Notes: generated from the letters alone by a model not told the origin. A DNA stretch of 48,647 nucleotides from UBA1306 sp964396415 (GCA_964396415.1 CAYNFM010000017.1:1-48647); one strand, 5' to 3'. Positions 40,639 through 48,647 are shown, counted from the stretch's first letter. Numbers and translations are program-made.

Positions 40639-41874
40639 TTAAGGACCGGAAGCCGAAGCCCGGCAGGCGCGAATGCGACGCGCGTCCCGCTCCACCAATG
40701 AAGGGAAATCGGCCAGTCTCCCCGCTCGAATCGTCGGATCGAGACCGGCATCCATCCCGAAGCGAAGCTTGAGCTCGAGTATCCTGGTCACCGCCTCGTC
40801 GAGCCGCTTCGGCGAGAGCCGGCCTTCGTTCACGGCCGTTACGATGGCGTCGCGCAGGCGGGGCGCCGAATGCATGTCCATCAGCATGAGGAGGTCGGCT
40901 CCGGCGACGAGGGCGGCGACCCCCGAGCGCTCGGGACTCATCGTGGCGGAGAGGGCCTTCATCCCGAGGTCGTCCGTTATCGCCACGCCGCGAAAACCGA
41001 GCCGTTCCCGCAGCTCGCCGCGCGAGACCGCCGGGGAGAGACTGGCGGGACGGTCGCGATCCAGGGCGCCGAAGACGACGTGCGACAGCATGATCGACGA
41101 CACCCCATTCCCGATCGCCGAGGCGAAGCGCGGCAGGAAGTCGCGCTCATAGGCCTCTTTCGAGACCTCGAGTACGGGGAGGACATTGTGCGGATCCTCG
41201 CCCGCGTTTCCGGGGAAATGCTTCGCGACCGCCGCCACGCCTTCGGCCTGGAGACCTCGGATATAGGCGCCCGCGTCGGCATCGACCCTCGCGCCCTCGC
41301 GTCCATAGGAGCGCGAACCGAGAAATCGCGAGTTTCGGTCCGTGAGGAGCTCGACTACCGGAGCGAGGGCCATATTGAAGCCGAGGTCGCGTAGCTCTGC
41401 GCCCGCCGCGTGGCCGAGCGAAGACGCGCAGCGGCTACCCCTAAGCCCCACTTCCGAGGGAGGCGGTATCCTCGTGATGCCGGCTCCTTTGAAGCGAAAG
41501 ACCGAGCCTCCCTCGTGATCGATGGCCATGATGAGGGGAATCGGACCCCGAGAACCCGAGCCAGCGCGTCCGGCGAGGGCCGCTCCGCGGGAGACGGCGT
41601 CTTGGAGGGCGGCTGTATAGAGACCAGCCTCCGCCGGCGAATCCGGCAGGTTGAAGCCGAAGAGGACGACGCCTCCGACCGGCATGCGCTCCAGTAAGGA
41701 CTCGGTTTCGGCCGAGGGCCGACCGGCGCCCTCGACGCCGATGAGCAGCACTTGCGCCGCTTTTTGCGATAGGTCGAGGGCGGCGAGCCGCGACTTTACG
41801 GAGGGACTCTCGCAAGCGGCGCAGGCCAAGAGGACGAGGAGGAGAATTGCCGCGTATCGGAATCGCGTAGGCAT
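40639..41874 (-). CDS. Glycoside hydrolase family 3, NagZ-like beta-N-acetylglucosaminidase lipoprotein
   Basis: 411 residues from ATG 41874. The N-terminus RYAAILLLVLLACAAC is a lipoprotein signal, so the enzyme is exported and lipid-anchored, unlike cytosolic NagZ. The nucleophile Asp lies in AITDDLGMKAL and the Asp-His acid/base loop in KHFPGNAGEDPHNVLP. Canonical NagZ has KHFPGHGxxxxDSH, so the first loop His is Asn here while the Asp-His dyad remains. Substrate is probably muropeptide- or chitin-derived GlcNAc. It starts 85 nt from the divergent PEGA protein. The frame extends to 41949 without a better start. Confidence 0.88.
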   Translation of the reverse strand: MPTRFRYAAILLLVLLACAACESPSVKSRLAALDLSQKAAQVLLIGVEGAGRPSAETESLLERMPVGGVVLFGFNLPDSPAEAGLYTAALQDAVSRGAALAGRAGSGSRGPIPLIMAIDHEGGSVFRFKGAGITRIPPPSEVGLRGSRCASSLGHAAGAELRDLGFNMALAPVVELLTDRNSRFLGSRSYGREGARVDADAGAYIRGLQAEGVAAVAKHFPGNAGEDPHNVLPVLEVSKEAYERDFLPRFASAIGNGVSSIMLSHVVFGALDRDRPASLSPAVSRGELRERLGFRGVAITDDLGMKALSATMSPERSGVAALVAGADLLMLMDMHSAPRLRDAIVTAVNEGRLSPKRLDEAVTRILELKLRFGMDAGLDPTIRAGRLADFPSLVERDARRIRACRASASGP

Positions 41875-41959
41875 CAGGGCGAGCCTGCCATAGCGGGGTC
41901 CGGCTTTGCAAGGTCGTTTCGAGGCCGGAGTAGCAATGCCTTCCTGCAAGCGTTATTGT

Positions 41960-43873
41960 ATGAATATGCCTAGCCGTAGCCGGCCGATCGCGCTTCTATT
42001 GGCTTTCGCGGCCCTTTCCGCGAGGGCTCCGGCCCTTCCCGGCTCCATTACCGCCCCGAGCGGGGCGGTGACTTTCCCTTCTTCCCCGCTATCGACCAAT
42101 GACAAGATCGCGGTAGTCGCCGAAGCGACGGAGAATGCCGGCGTCTCCGATCTTGAAGCCGTCTGCCAAATCGATGGAGCTACCTTTTATATCGACAGGA
42201 ATTACGTCGGCCCGATCCCCTATGCGGGGAAGCTGTCGCCGGGCAGCCATTACCTCGAGCTCGACCTGCCTGGATACGAGCCCCTCGGGATCTGGCTGAC
42301 TCTCGACGAGAAGACGAAATACACGGTTACCTTCAACCCCGACCAGAACGTCCCGCTCTTCGCGACCAATAACAGAGTAACCGTGACTTCCGTTCCCACG
42401 CTGAATGCCGGGATTTCCAACTACCAGATTTTCTGCGCGATCGGGGGCGGGGAGCTCTATGTAGACCAGATAGATGTCGGGCCGGTACCCATGGCCAATA
42501 TTCCCTTCGCAGGCAGCGTCGCCCCGGGTAGTCATTACTTCGAGCTCGAGCTGCCTGGATACCGCAATTTGGGGTTTTGGCTCAGTTTGAACGATAAGAC
42601 CCAATACACGATCACTCTCGCGCCCGAGCGGATTACCGGATATATCTCCATCAATGTCGAGCCGGCGGACGCATTGGCGAGCATAGACGGATCTTCCGCT
42701 ATCAAGGGGACCGTCGAAGCGGCGATAGGGTCGCATAGGATCGTAATCAAGCGCTTCGGCTATATCGAACAGCAGATCAACGTTCAGGTGACGGAAAAAG
42801 CCACCTATTACGTCGATCTTTCTCTCGAAAAAGCTCCATTCGCCGTTACGGGCCTCGGCTTCGATCGCCCGAGATTCAATCCCCGCAACGTAGGAGCGCA
42901 GGGTCGGACGAATTTGCGGTTCGAGGCTTCGAACTACGGATCGGCCCGCGCCGAGATCCGTGGACCGGATGGCGCCCTCGTGGCGATCCTCGATTTCCCG
43001 AACATCGATACCTGGGTCCAATCGCGCTCGTGGAACGGCCTCGGCCAGGATGGCTCGCCCTTGCCCGACGGCGTCTATACCGTCACCCTGACTGCCAGCC
43101 CGGTCGCCGGCCTTCCCGCCCAGGCGGGAGGAAGCGCGGCGATCCGGACTCAAGTACGGATCGATTCCAGCCTCGTAATACGATCGATAGGCATACAATC
43201 GGCGGTGCCTGGCCTTCTTTATATGCCGGACCCCCTTATCCAGCCAGCGGGCACGCTGGCCGCGGAAGCCTCATGGTTCGCGCCTTGGGGGGAGGCTCAG
43301 TCTTCGGCCTTTGGCATCTCGGCCGCGCTTTCCCTGGCCGGCCGGGCCACCCTGGCGCTGAATGCATCGGAAGAGACGGTATCGGGAGCGTCGGCGGGAA
43401 GCGATCTAGCGGGCTCGACTCTCGTATCGCTCCTTGGCGGCAGGACCAGCCTCGTGAGCGGCTCCTTCTTCCTGCGGGGCGCCTATAGCTCCATCTCGAC
43501 GCCTTCCTTGCCTGGAGGAGGGAAGAAGGTCGAGGCCTCCCTGCCTGTTTCGCTCAGGCTCGGGGAGTTCTCCGCCGCGCTCTCGCCCGGCGCTCTCGTG
43601 GACTTCTCCGCGAGTTCGCCCTCCCTCCAAGCCCTCGGACGGGCTGGCATTTGGATCGAAGGGGGCTCGTTCAGGGTAGGGGCCTCGGGAGAGCTCCCTT
43701 TGAGCCTCGCCGAATCCCCACCCGCGGCGATATGGCCCGCGGAGGCGGCGCTGGAGGGCAGGCTCATGCTCGGCTCCACGCCCCTGGTCGCGTCCGCCTA
43801 CGTCGACGCCAGCTTCCAGCCGGGAACGGGCCCGGACTTCGGGATAGGAATCGGCCTAGGCTTTCTATTCTAA
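41960..43873 (+). CDS. PEGA-repeat / FlgD-Ig / beta-barrel outer-membrane protein
   Basis: 637 residues from ATG 41960 (ATG 41966 is equally possible). The signal peptide is RPIALLLAFAALSARAPALP. Three PEGA-like repeats follow: FYIDRNYVGPIPYAG, LYVDQIDVGPVPMAN and the INVEPADALASIDG region. Then comes a FlgD-type Ig module (SWNGLGQDGSPLPDGVYTV, about residues 345-400) and a C-terminal region of alternating strands ending IGIGLGFLF, with the aromatic last residue expected for BAM-dependent outer-membrane proteins. A surface or periplasm-spanning structural role is inferred. It is divergent from the NagZ-like gene. The first two repeats are close duplicates (GSHYLELDLPGY and GSHYFELELPGY). Confidence 0.78.
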   Translation: MNMPSRSRPIALLLAFAALSARAPALPGSITAPSGAVTFPSSPLSTNDKIAVVAEATENAGVSDLEAVCQIDGATFYIDRNYVGPIPYAGKLSPGSHYLELDLPGYEPLGIWLTLDEKTKYTVTFNPDQNVPLFATNNRVTVTSVPTLNAGISNYQIFCAIGGGELYVDQIDVGPVPMANIPFAGSVAPGSHYFELELPGYRNLGFWLSLNDKTQYTITLAPERITGYISINVEPADALASIDGSSAIKGTVEAAIGSHRIVIKRFGYIEQQINVQVTEKATYYVDLSLEKAPFAVTGLGFDRPRFNPRNVGAQGRTNLRFEASNYGSARAEIRGPDGALVAILDFPNIDTWVQSRSWNGLGQDGSPLPDGVYTVTLTASPVAGLPAQAGGSAAIRTQVRIDSSLVIRSIGIQSAVPGLLYMPDPLIQPAGTLAAEASWFAPWGEAQSSAFGISAALSLAGRATLALNASEETVSGASAGSDLAGSTLVSLLGGRTSLVSGSFFLRGAYSSISTPSLPGGGKKVEASLPVSLRLGEFSAALSPGALVDFSASSPSLQALGRAGIWIEGGSFRVGASGELPLSLAESPPAAIWPAEAALEGRLMLGSTPLVASAYVDASFQPGTGPDFGIGIGLGFLF

Positions 43874-43878
43874 CGAAT

Positions 43879-43902
43879 GGGGCCGTCCTATGGGACGGCC
43901 CC
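43879..43902. terminator. Hairpin between the convergent PEGA-protein gene and mglC
   Basis: GGGGCCGTCC (43879-43888) and GGACGGCCCC (43893-43902) form a perfect 10-bp stem with a TATG loop, 5 nt after the + strand stop and 25 nt after the mglC stop on the other strand. No T tract on either side, so a bidirectional barrier rather than a canonical intrinsic terminator. Confidence 0.65.
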
Positions 43903-43926
43903 TCGCATCCATCGGGTTCGCTAAAG

Positions 43927-44970
43927 CTACCGCTTCCGAAGGTATTTTCGAATATCGACCGCGACGGCGGAGACGATGATGATGCCCTTGAATATGTTCT
44001 GCCAATAGGGCGAGACGTTGAGGAAAACCAGCGCATTGTTCATGAAGGTGAGCATGAGTACGCCGGTCAGCATGCCTCCTACGGTACCGATGCCGCCCGT
44101 CGTCGAAACGCCGCCTATGACGCAGGCCGCGATCGCGTCGAGCTCCCAGGTAAAGCCGAGGTTGTTCGTGGCGCTACCCTGCCGGGCCGCCTGCAGGGCT
44201 CCGGCGAGGCCGTAGAGGGCGCCCGCGAGGATGTAGACGATGATGAGAGTCCGATTGACGTTGACGCCCGACACTATGGCGGCGTCGGGATTCGCGCCGA
44301 TCGCGTAGATGTTCTTGCCGAGCCTTGTCCTGGTGAGTAGGACCCACATCAGCAGGAACACGACCAAGGCTATGATGACGATATACGGGAACCGAACGGT
44401 ACCGGAGATCGGAATCGCGCCGTTGGCGATATTGGTGAAATCGTCTCGGAGGCCGCCTATGGGCGATGCTCCGTGCGGAGGCCTATCCACGTAAAGAGAG
44501 ACCGCGCCATAGGCTATGACCATGGTGCCGAGGGTCGTAATGAAGGGCGGGACCTTGAGGAAGGCGACGATGCTTCCATTGATGATGCCTACCACGAGGC
44601 CTACGACGATCGCGATCAGGATCGGCACGAACAAGGGCATAAACGGGAAGTTCGTGAAGATCCTGCTCTCGTAGTCGGCCCTTTGGAGCATCGATGCGGC
44701 GACGCAGGCGGTGAGCCCGACCGTGCGGCCGGCCGAGAGGTCGACGCCCTTCGTAAGGAGGATGGGCCCTTCGCCGAAGGCGATGATCACGTAGACCGAA
44801 GTGATCATGAGGACGTTGATCAGGTTGTCCCATGAAAGGAAATTCGGCTGGAACACCCCCGTCAGGAGGACGAGCACTATGAGCACGAGGAGGATCGCGC
44901 GCTTCGTGGCGAATTCCCTGATGGATTTAATGAGCGTGATGCCGGAATCGAGCGATTTTGCGTTTGCCAT
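43927..44970 (-). CDS. mglC: Galactose/glucose ABC transporter permease
   Basis: 347-residue BPD_transp_2 membrane protein with eight to ten helices. Recognisable family segments are GPILLTKGVDLSAG, KVPPFITTLGTMVIAYG, GANPDAAIVSGVNV and the C-terminal NVSPYWQNIFKGIIIVSAV. These match MglC better than RbsC. It forms the pore with MglA providing ATP hydrolysis and MglB delivering sugar. Last gene of mglBAC, 12 nt after mglA. Confidence 0.92.
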   Translation of the reverse strand: MANAKSLDSGITLIKSIREFATKRAILLVLIVLVLLTGVFQPNFLSWDNLINVLMITSVYVIIAFGEGPILLTKGVDLSAGRTVGLTACVAASMLQRADYESRIFTNFPFMPLFVPILIAIVVGLVVGIINGSIVAFLKVPPFITTLGTMVIAYGAVSLYVDRPPHGASPIGGLRDDFTNIANGAIPISGTVRFPYIVIIALVVFLLMWVLLTRTRLGKNIYAIGANPDAAIVSGVNVNRTLIIVYILAGALYGLAGALQAARQGSATNNLGFTWELDAIAACVIGGVSTTGGIGTVGGMLTGVLMLTFMNNALVFLNVSPYWQNIFKGIIIVSAVAVDIRKYLRKR

Positions 44971-44982
44971 TTCTCTCCCCGC

Positions 44983-46494
44983 TTACATGAATTGGGTGGC
45001 CAGTCTCATGATCTCTTCCTGGTCGGTCTTCTTTCCTTCCAGGATTCCCGTCATTCGACCTTCGCACATTACCATGATGCGATCCGACATCCCCAGGATC
45101 TCGGGCATCTCGGACGAAATCATGATTATACTCTTGCCGCGTTTCGCAAGATCCGCGATTATCGTGTAAATCTCGTATTTCGCTCCGACGTCGATTCCGC
45201 GAGTCGGCTCGTCGAGTATGAGTATCTCCGGGTCCATGAGGAGCCAGCGCGAGATGATCGTCTTCTGCTGATTGCCGCCGGACAGGTTTTGAATGAGGGT
45301 CCGCGAGGAGGGCGTCTTGATGCGCAAGGCATCGATGCTCTTCTTGACCTCCGATTCGCCCTGCTTCAGGTCGAGGAGGAATCTGCGTATATAGCTTTTC
45401 CAATTCGCCGCCAGGATATTATCGTATACGGACAGTATCTGGAATATTCCCGTCGTCCGCCTATCCTCCGTAACCAGCGCGATTTTCTCGCTTATCGCCT
45501 CCGTGGAGTCCCGCATGCGGCGTTCCTTCCCGTGCAGCCATATGCTTCCCGAGATCACCGGGCGGAGGCCGAAGATCGCCTCCATAAGCTCGGTCCGCTG
45601 GGCCCCCACGAGTCCGCTTACCCCGAGGATCTCGCCTTTGCGCAGGTCGAAGCTGACGTTCTTGAAGGATTTCGGATCGGGAGAGGTGAAATCCTTGACC
45701 TTGAGCACGACATCGCCGGGGACGTTCTCCTTCCGAGGGAAGCGATTGTTCATGTCGCGCCCGACCATCCGGTTGATGATGATATCCGTCGTGAGGTCCT
45801 TCGCGGGATAGGTTCCGACGAGCCTGCCGTCGCGCATGATGGACACTTCGTCGGCGATCTTGAGTATCTCCTCCATGCGATGCGAGATATAGATGATCGC
45901 GACGCCCTCGTTTCGAAGCTTCCTGATGATCTCGAAGAGATGGTCGACTTCGTTCTCGGTGAGCGAGGAAGTCGGCTCGTCCATGATGATGATTCGGGAT
46001 TTGTGGGAAACGGCTTTGGCGATCTCGATCGATTGGATCTTGGAAACGGACAGGTTGATGACCCATGTGGTGGGATCGATGTCCATCTTGAGCTCTTGGA
46101 AAAGCGCTTGGGTATCTTTGAACATCTTCGCGTGGTTGACGAACTTGAGCGGCCCGAAATTATAGAGGGGGAAGCGCCCGAGCCAGAGATTCTCCATGAC
46201 GCTTCGGTAAAGAATAGGGAGGAGCTCTTGATGGATCATGGAAAGTCCATAATTCAACGCGTCCCTCGCGCTCCCGAAGCTCACCTTCTTCCCGTCTATT
46301 AGGATCTCGCCCTGGTCCGGCGAATAGATGCCGAACAGGCATTTCATGAGCGTAGACTTTCCCGCCCCATTTTCGCCCATGAGCGCGTGCACGGAGCCGG
46401 GGCGCACGTTGATGCTCACCGAATCCAGGGCCTGCACTCCGGGGAAGCTCTTCGAGATGCCCTTCATCTCGAGGATGTAATCTTTCGCTGCCAT
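44983..46494 (-). CDS. mglA: Galactose/glucose ABC transporter ATPase (two nucleotide-binding domains)
   Basis: 503 residues from ATG 46494 (GGAGG 7 nt upstream). The first domain has Walker A GENGAGKST, Walker B IIIMDEPTSSL and an unusual signature, LSVSKIQ in place of LSVAQQQ. The second domain keeps signature LSGGNQQK and Walker B ILILDEPTRGID, while its Walker A is degenerate (GVSGLVGAQRTE), which is normal for the MglA/RbsA family. One functional ATP site per protein is therefore expected. Second gene of the operon, separated from mglB by 90 nt with a strong stem-loop. Confidence 0.93.
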   Translation of the reverse strand: MAAKDYILEMKGISKSFPGVQALDSVSINVRPGSVHALMGENGAGKSTLMKCLFGIYSPDQGEILIDGKKVSFGSARDALNYGLSMIHQELLPILYRSVMENLWLGRFPLYNFGPLKFVNHAKMFKDTQALFQELKMDIDPTTWVINLSVSKIQSIEIAKAVSHKSRIIIMDEPTSSLTENEVDHLFEIIRKLRNEGVAIIYISHRMEEILKIADEVSIMRDGRLVGTYPAKDLTTDIIINRMVGRDMNNRFPRKENVPGDVVLKVKDFTSPDPKSFKNVSFDLRKGEILGVSGLVGAQRTELMEAIFGLRPVISGSIWLHGKERRMRDSTEAISEKIALVTEDRRTTGIFQILSVYDNILAANWKSYIRRFLLDLKQGESEVKKSIDALRIKTPSSRTLIQNLSGGNQQKTIISRWLLMDPEILILDEPTRGIDVGAKYEIYTIIADLAKRGKSIIMISSEMPEILGMSDRIMVMCEGRMTGILEGKKTDQEEIMRLATQFM

Positions 46495-46521
46495 CGCGGC
46501 GCCTCCGACTCCGGAAATAAA

Positions 46522-46549
46522 CAGGGTGTACGCTATCGCGTACACCCTG
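46522..46549 (-). other. Stem-loop in the mglB-mglA intercistronic region
   Basis: A perfect 12-bp stem, CAGGGTGTACGC with GCGTACACCCTG, around a 4-nt loop, 35 nt after the mglB stop in transcription order. No T tract. Such hairpins after binding-protein genes usually stabilise the upstream message and lower downstream expression. Confidence 0.75.
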
Positions 46550-46584
46550 CGGACATCACAGCAAAGAAGCCGATCTCCTATCGA

Positions 46585-47625
46585 TTACTTCTTGAACTGG
46601 GTGTAATTGTCCTTGCTGACCTTCACGTACGGGACCCAAATATAGTGGCCCTTGGGATCCGCCGCGCCGTCCGCGTTCGCGAGCGGGCCGACATCGGTGG
46701 CAGCGGGCTTGCCCTGGGCGAGGGCGTAGGCGAGATCGAAGGTGGCCTGTCCCTGCTTGTCGGCGTCGTTGAGGACGGTGCCGAGGAGAGTGCCCTGCGA
46801 AATGGCGTCGAGAGCCTCGGGAATGGCGTCCACGCCGACTACCGGCATGTACTTCTTACCCTTGAAATAGCCGGCGGCCTTGAGGGCGTTGATCGCGCCG
46901 ATGGCCATGGCGTCGTTGTTGGCGAAGACGACTTCGATCTTGTCGCCGAACTTGGAGAGCCAGGCCTGCATCTTGTTCTGGGCGTCGCCGGTCTGCCACA
47001 TGGCGGTATCCTCGGCGAGCTTGTCCACCGTGATCCCGGCGGCCTCGACGGCCTTGATCGAGAATTCGGTGCGATACTTGGCATCCGTGTTGGCGGGATC
47101 GCCAAGGATCATTACGTACTGCATCTTGCCGTCTTTGTTCTTGTCGGCGGAGGGGTTGGCCTTCCAATAGTCGGCGACGATCTCGCCTTCGTAGGTGCCG
47201 GACTGCTGGGCCTTGGCGCCGACGTAGTATGCGTTGGCATCCTTGGCCATCTCGGCGGCGTCAGGCTCGCGGTTGAAGAAAACGATCGGGACTTTCTTCG
47301 CCGTCGCCTTGCCGATGACCACGCTGGCCGAGGCGGGCTCGACCATGTTGAGCGCCAGGGCGGTGGCGCCCTTGGTCAGGAAATTGTCGATGAGGTCGTT
47401 CTGCTTGGACTGGTCGCCCTGGCCATCCTGGATGGAATAGTCGAGCTTGTCCGCCCCGACGGCCTTGGCCAGGGTGTCGATCTTGTTGCGAACGATGGAC
47501 ATGAAGTTGTCATCGAACTTGTAGATCGTAATGCCGACATTCGGCTTTTTGGGCTTGGCCGGTCCGCAACCCGCGAGGAGCGAGAACGCCGCGACCGCGC
47601 AAAGAAGGACGATAAATCGCTTCAT
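46585..47625 (-). CDS. mglB: Galactose/glucose-binding lipoprotein
   Basis: 346 residues. The signal peptide ends in LLAGC (lipidated). The mature protein follows E. coli MglB closely: YKFDDNFMSIVR at the sugar-binding start, DGQGDQSKQNDLIDNFL, VPIVFFNREP, ANNDAMAIGAINALKAAGY and GVDAIPEAL. The calcium-binding loop DKNKDGKMQ retains the Asp/Asn/Asp/Gln ligand pattern. It captures glucose or galactose in the periplasm for MglAC and could also serve chemotaxis. AGGAGGG precedes the ATG. A promoter and operator region lies at 47751-47790. Confidence 0.96.
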   Translation of the reverse strand: MKRFIVLLCAVAAFSLLAGCGPAKPKKPNVGITIYKFDDNFMSIVRNKIDTLAKAVGADKLDYSIQDGQGDQSKQNDLIDNFLTKGATALALNMVEPASASVVIGKATAKKVPIVFFNREPDAAEMAKDANAYYVGAKAQQSGTYEGEIVADYWKANPSADKNKDGKMQYVMILGDPANTDAKYRTEFSIKAVEAAGITVDKLAEDTAMWQTGDAQNKMQAWLSKFGDKIEVVFANNDAMAIGAINALKAAGYFKGKKYMPVVGVDAIPEALDAISQGTLLGTVLNDADKQGQATFDLAYALAQGKPAATDVGPLANADGAADPKGHYIWVPYVKVSKDNYTQFKK

Positions 47626-47650
47626 AAAACTTCCCTCCTGTAAAAACTTA

Positions 47651-47672
47651 AATATCCCCTAATGGGAATATT
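47651..47672 (-). other. Leader hairpin upstream of mglB
   Basis: Imperfect inverted repeat: AATATCCCC (47651-47659) and GGGAATATT (47664-47672), eight of nine pairs, loop of 4 nt. In the mglB mRNA it would form about 25 nt upstream of the start codon, close to the ribosome site. An operator role is equally possible. Confidence 0.45.
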
Positions 47673-47750
47673 TTTTGAGAGGATAAGACGTGACTGGAAT
47701 ATAGAAAACGGAAATACCGACAGGAGAACTCAGTTGAACAGTTCTTTCCA

Positions 47751-47790
47751 TAACAGCGCTTACTATTATCCATCGCTGTCCTAATGTCAA
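47751..47790 (-). promoter_or_regulatory. mgl promoter with cre/LacI-like operator
   Basis: On the minus strand a perfect TTGACA (47790-47785) is followed by GATAAT (47770-47765, 14-nt spacing) or TAATAG (47768-47763, 16-nt spacing). Immediately downstream, AGTAAGCGCTGTTA (47764-47751) matches the Gram-positive cre consensus WGWAARCGYTWWMA at 12 of 14 positions. A wider dyad ACAGCG (47753-47758 on +) / CGCTGT (47774-47779 on +) flanks the -10. A LacI/CcpA-type regulator bound here would block transcription. Confidence 0.55.
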
Positions 47791-47854
47791 GGCATATTGT
47801 CTCGTCGACCGCGACAAATAGGGCGGCATGCGCTCGATCGGCCCGGGCTCCCGA

Positions 47855-48439
47855 TCACGCGCTTCCCCGGCTTCCGTCGCCTTTTAGGAGCCTTTCTGCA
47901 AGGAAGAGAGCCGAGACCATCAGCGCATGGCCGTACTGACCGGAACCTATCGCCGAATGCACTTCGCTCGCGGGGACGAGAATGGAGTCAATAACCTCGT
48001 GCTCATCCAGATCGGTCCCGCCGAGGGCTACGAGGCCCTCCGCAAGAAAGACGTGGAAGCGATTGGACATGATGGCCGGATTAGGATAGACGGAACCCGC
48101 GAGCCGCATCGAGGACGCCGCATAACCCGTCTCCTCGCCGAGTTCGCGCGCCGCGGCAGCGGCCGGGCCCTCGCCGCGCTCGACGACGCCGCCCGGGAAT
48201 TCGACGCTCACCTCGTCCGAACCGTGCCTATACTGCCGTACCATGAGAAAGAAGTCCGCGCCTTCGCGATGTACGACCGGTACGACGGTCGCCCAATCCG
48301 GCGCCTCGAGCACGACGAAGCGGCCCGAGCGGCCGCCGGGGCCCTCGTTCCACCTCTCCGTGACGGTGAAAACGGGACAGGCGAGCAATTCCTTCCGTCT
48401 CAGGATTTTCCATTTTTTCGCGCCCTCGCCCTCGTCCAT
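47855..48439 (-). CDS. Nudix hydrolase, ADP-ribose pyrophosphatase-like
   Basis: 194 residues from ATG 48439 (GGGAGGG about 6 nt upstream; the frame continues to 48520 without a better start). The Nudix box GGVVERGEGPAAAAARELGEETGY fits GX5EX7REUXEEXGU exactly, split here as GGVVERGE and RELGEETGY. A preceding WATVVPVV strand and SVEFPGG are as in NudF/ADP-ribose pyrophosphatases. It hydrolyses a nucleoside diphosphate linked to another moiety; ADP-ribose is the likeliest substrate but unproven. Confidence 0.9.
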   Translation of the reverse strand: MDEGEGAKKWKILRRKELLACPVFTVTERWNEGPGGRSGRFVVLEAPDWATVVPVVHREGADFFLMVRQYRHGSDEVSVEFPGGVVERGEGPAAAAARELGEETGYAASSMRLAGSVYPNPAIMSNRFHVFLAEGLVALGGTDLDEHEVIDSILVPASEVHSAIGSGQYGHALMVSALFLAERLLKGDGSRGSA

Positions 48440-48564
48440 CGCGGCCCTCCCGCCCTTGCATGATCCAAGCAGCCGACTATAGTAAATGGAGAGAATTAAA
48501 TAATTCGAGGGAAAATACAATCCTATCCCTTAACAAAGCTAAAGGGCCTGCGAACCTCGCCTTC

Positions 48565-48647
48565 TTACCGCGCCTTCTTCTTGGACACGACATCGAAGGC
48601 GACGGCCATGAGGAGGACGAGCCCCTTGATGACCTGCTGGATGTCGC
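48565..48647 (-). CDS. Sugar ABC transporter permease, C-terminal end only
   Basis: A minus-strand frame entering from the window edge encodes 26 residues and a TAA at 48565-48567. The peptide DIQQVIKGLVLLMAVAFDVV followed by SKKKAR is the typical last helix and basic tail of BPD_transp_2 permeases (XylH, GguB, RbsC type). It differs from the mglC C-terminus, so a second sugar ABC transporter lies upstream of the Nudix gene. Confidence 0.8.
   Translation of the reverse strand, partial: DIQQVIKGLVLLMAVAFDVVSKKKAR

Noticed and set aside
44992..46302. 436-codon + strand frame opposite mglA
   Set aside because: Antisense of a well-conserved ATPase; no ribosome site or domain.
47641..47680. AATATCCCC/GGGAATATT followed by six T as an intrinsic terminator on the + strand
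   Set aside because: No + strand gene ends nearby; more likely a leader hairpin or operator of mglB on the minus strand.

Overview
The window looks like the chromosome of a GC-rich, uncultured or little-studied spirochaete (Treponema/Rectinema-like Spirochaetales). This is an inference from gene content: a mitochondrial-type EF-G1, a long eukaryote-type isoleucyl-tRNA synthetase, a tandem lipoprotein/LysM envelope pair, a PEGA-domain beta-barrel protein and an MglBAC galactose system with close treponemal relatives. It is a scaffold, not a finished genome: there are two runs of exactly 100 N. The first is artefactual, because its flanks share the same 55 bases.

Layout. 1-7285 (+): a molybdenum-hydroxylase cluster, with a uracil-type NCS2 permease (5' end cut by the window), a GntR regulator, a DUF2877/AllH protein, the FAD, 2Fe-2S and molybdopterin subunits of a xanthine dehydrogenase-type enzyme, and a MocA-like cofactor nucleotidyltransferase. 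7257-12631: a cupin (-), EF-G1, a purine/pyrimidine-asymmetric spacer, a RecA/KaiC-like P-loop protein, gap 1, an acetyl-xylan esterase (CE7), gap 2 and a broken MarR gene. 12620-17413: the oxidative pentose phosphate genes pgl and zwf around a degenerate sensor kinase, then an RlmL-like RNA methyltransferase divergent from tRNA-Ala(GGC). 17453-21988: an unrecognised 562-aa cytoplasmic protein, a soluble acyltransferase behind a near-consensus promoter, a secreted protein, a rhomboid protease and a 59-aa four-cysteine protein. 22038-27804: cytochrome bd oxidase (cydAB, -) divergent from its assembly exporter (cydDC, +).

27928-34457: ileS with a YbaK-type deacylase, a DtxR-family metalloregulator, then a lipoprotein and LysM-protein pair closed by a textbook terminator. 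34479-43902: an MFS transporter, a (-) block read in the order LysM/M23 peptidase, ptsI, der, merR, then a NagZ-like GH3 lipoprotein divergent from a PEGA/FlgD/beta-barrel protein. 43927-48647 (-): mglBAC with a promoter carrying a cre/LacI-like operator, a Nudix hydrolase and the C-terminal tail of a second sugar ABC permease.

Metabolically the window suggests a saccharolytic anaerobe or microaerobe: galactose/glucose uptake, polysaccharide deacetylation, NADPH from the oxidative pentose phosphate branch, nucleobase or N-heterocycle oxidation, and cytochrome bd for oxygen removal. I saw no phage, IS element, CRISPR array or recognised defence system. The most unusual items are the AllH-molybdenum hydroxylase linkage, the kinase with an eroded ATP site, promoter-embedded dyads, and the 59-aa cysteine protein. 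None of them is clear evidence for a new system.
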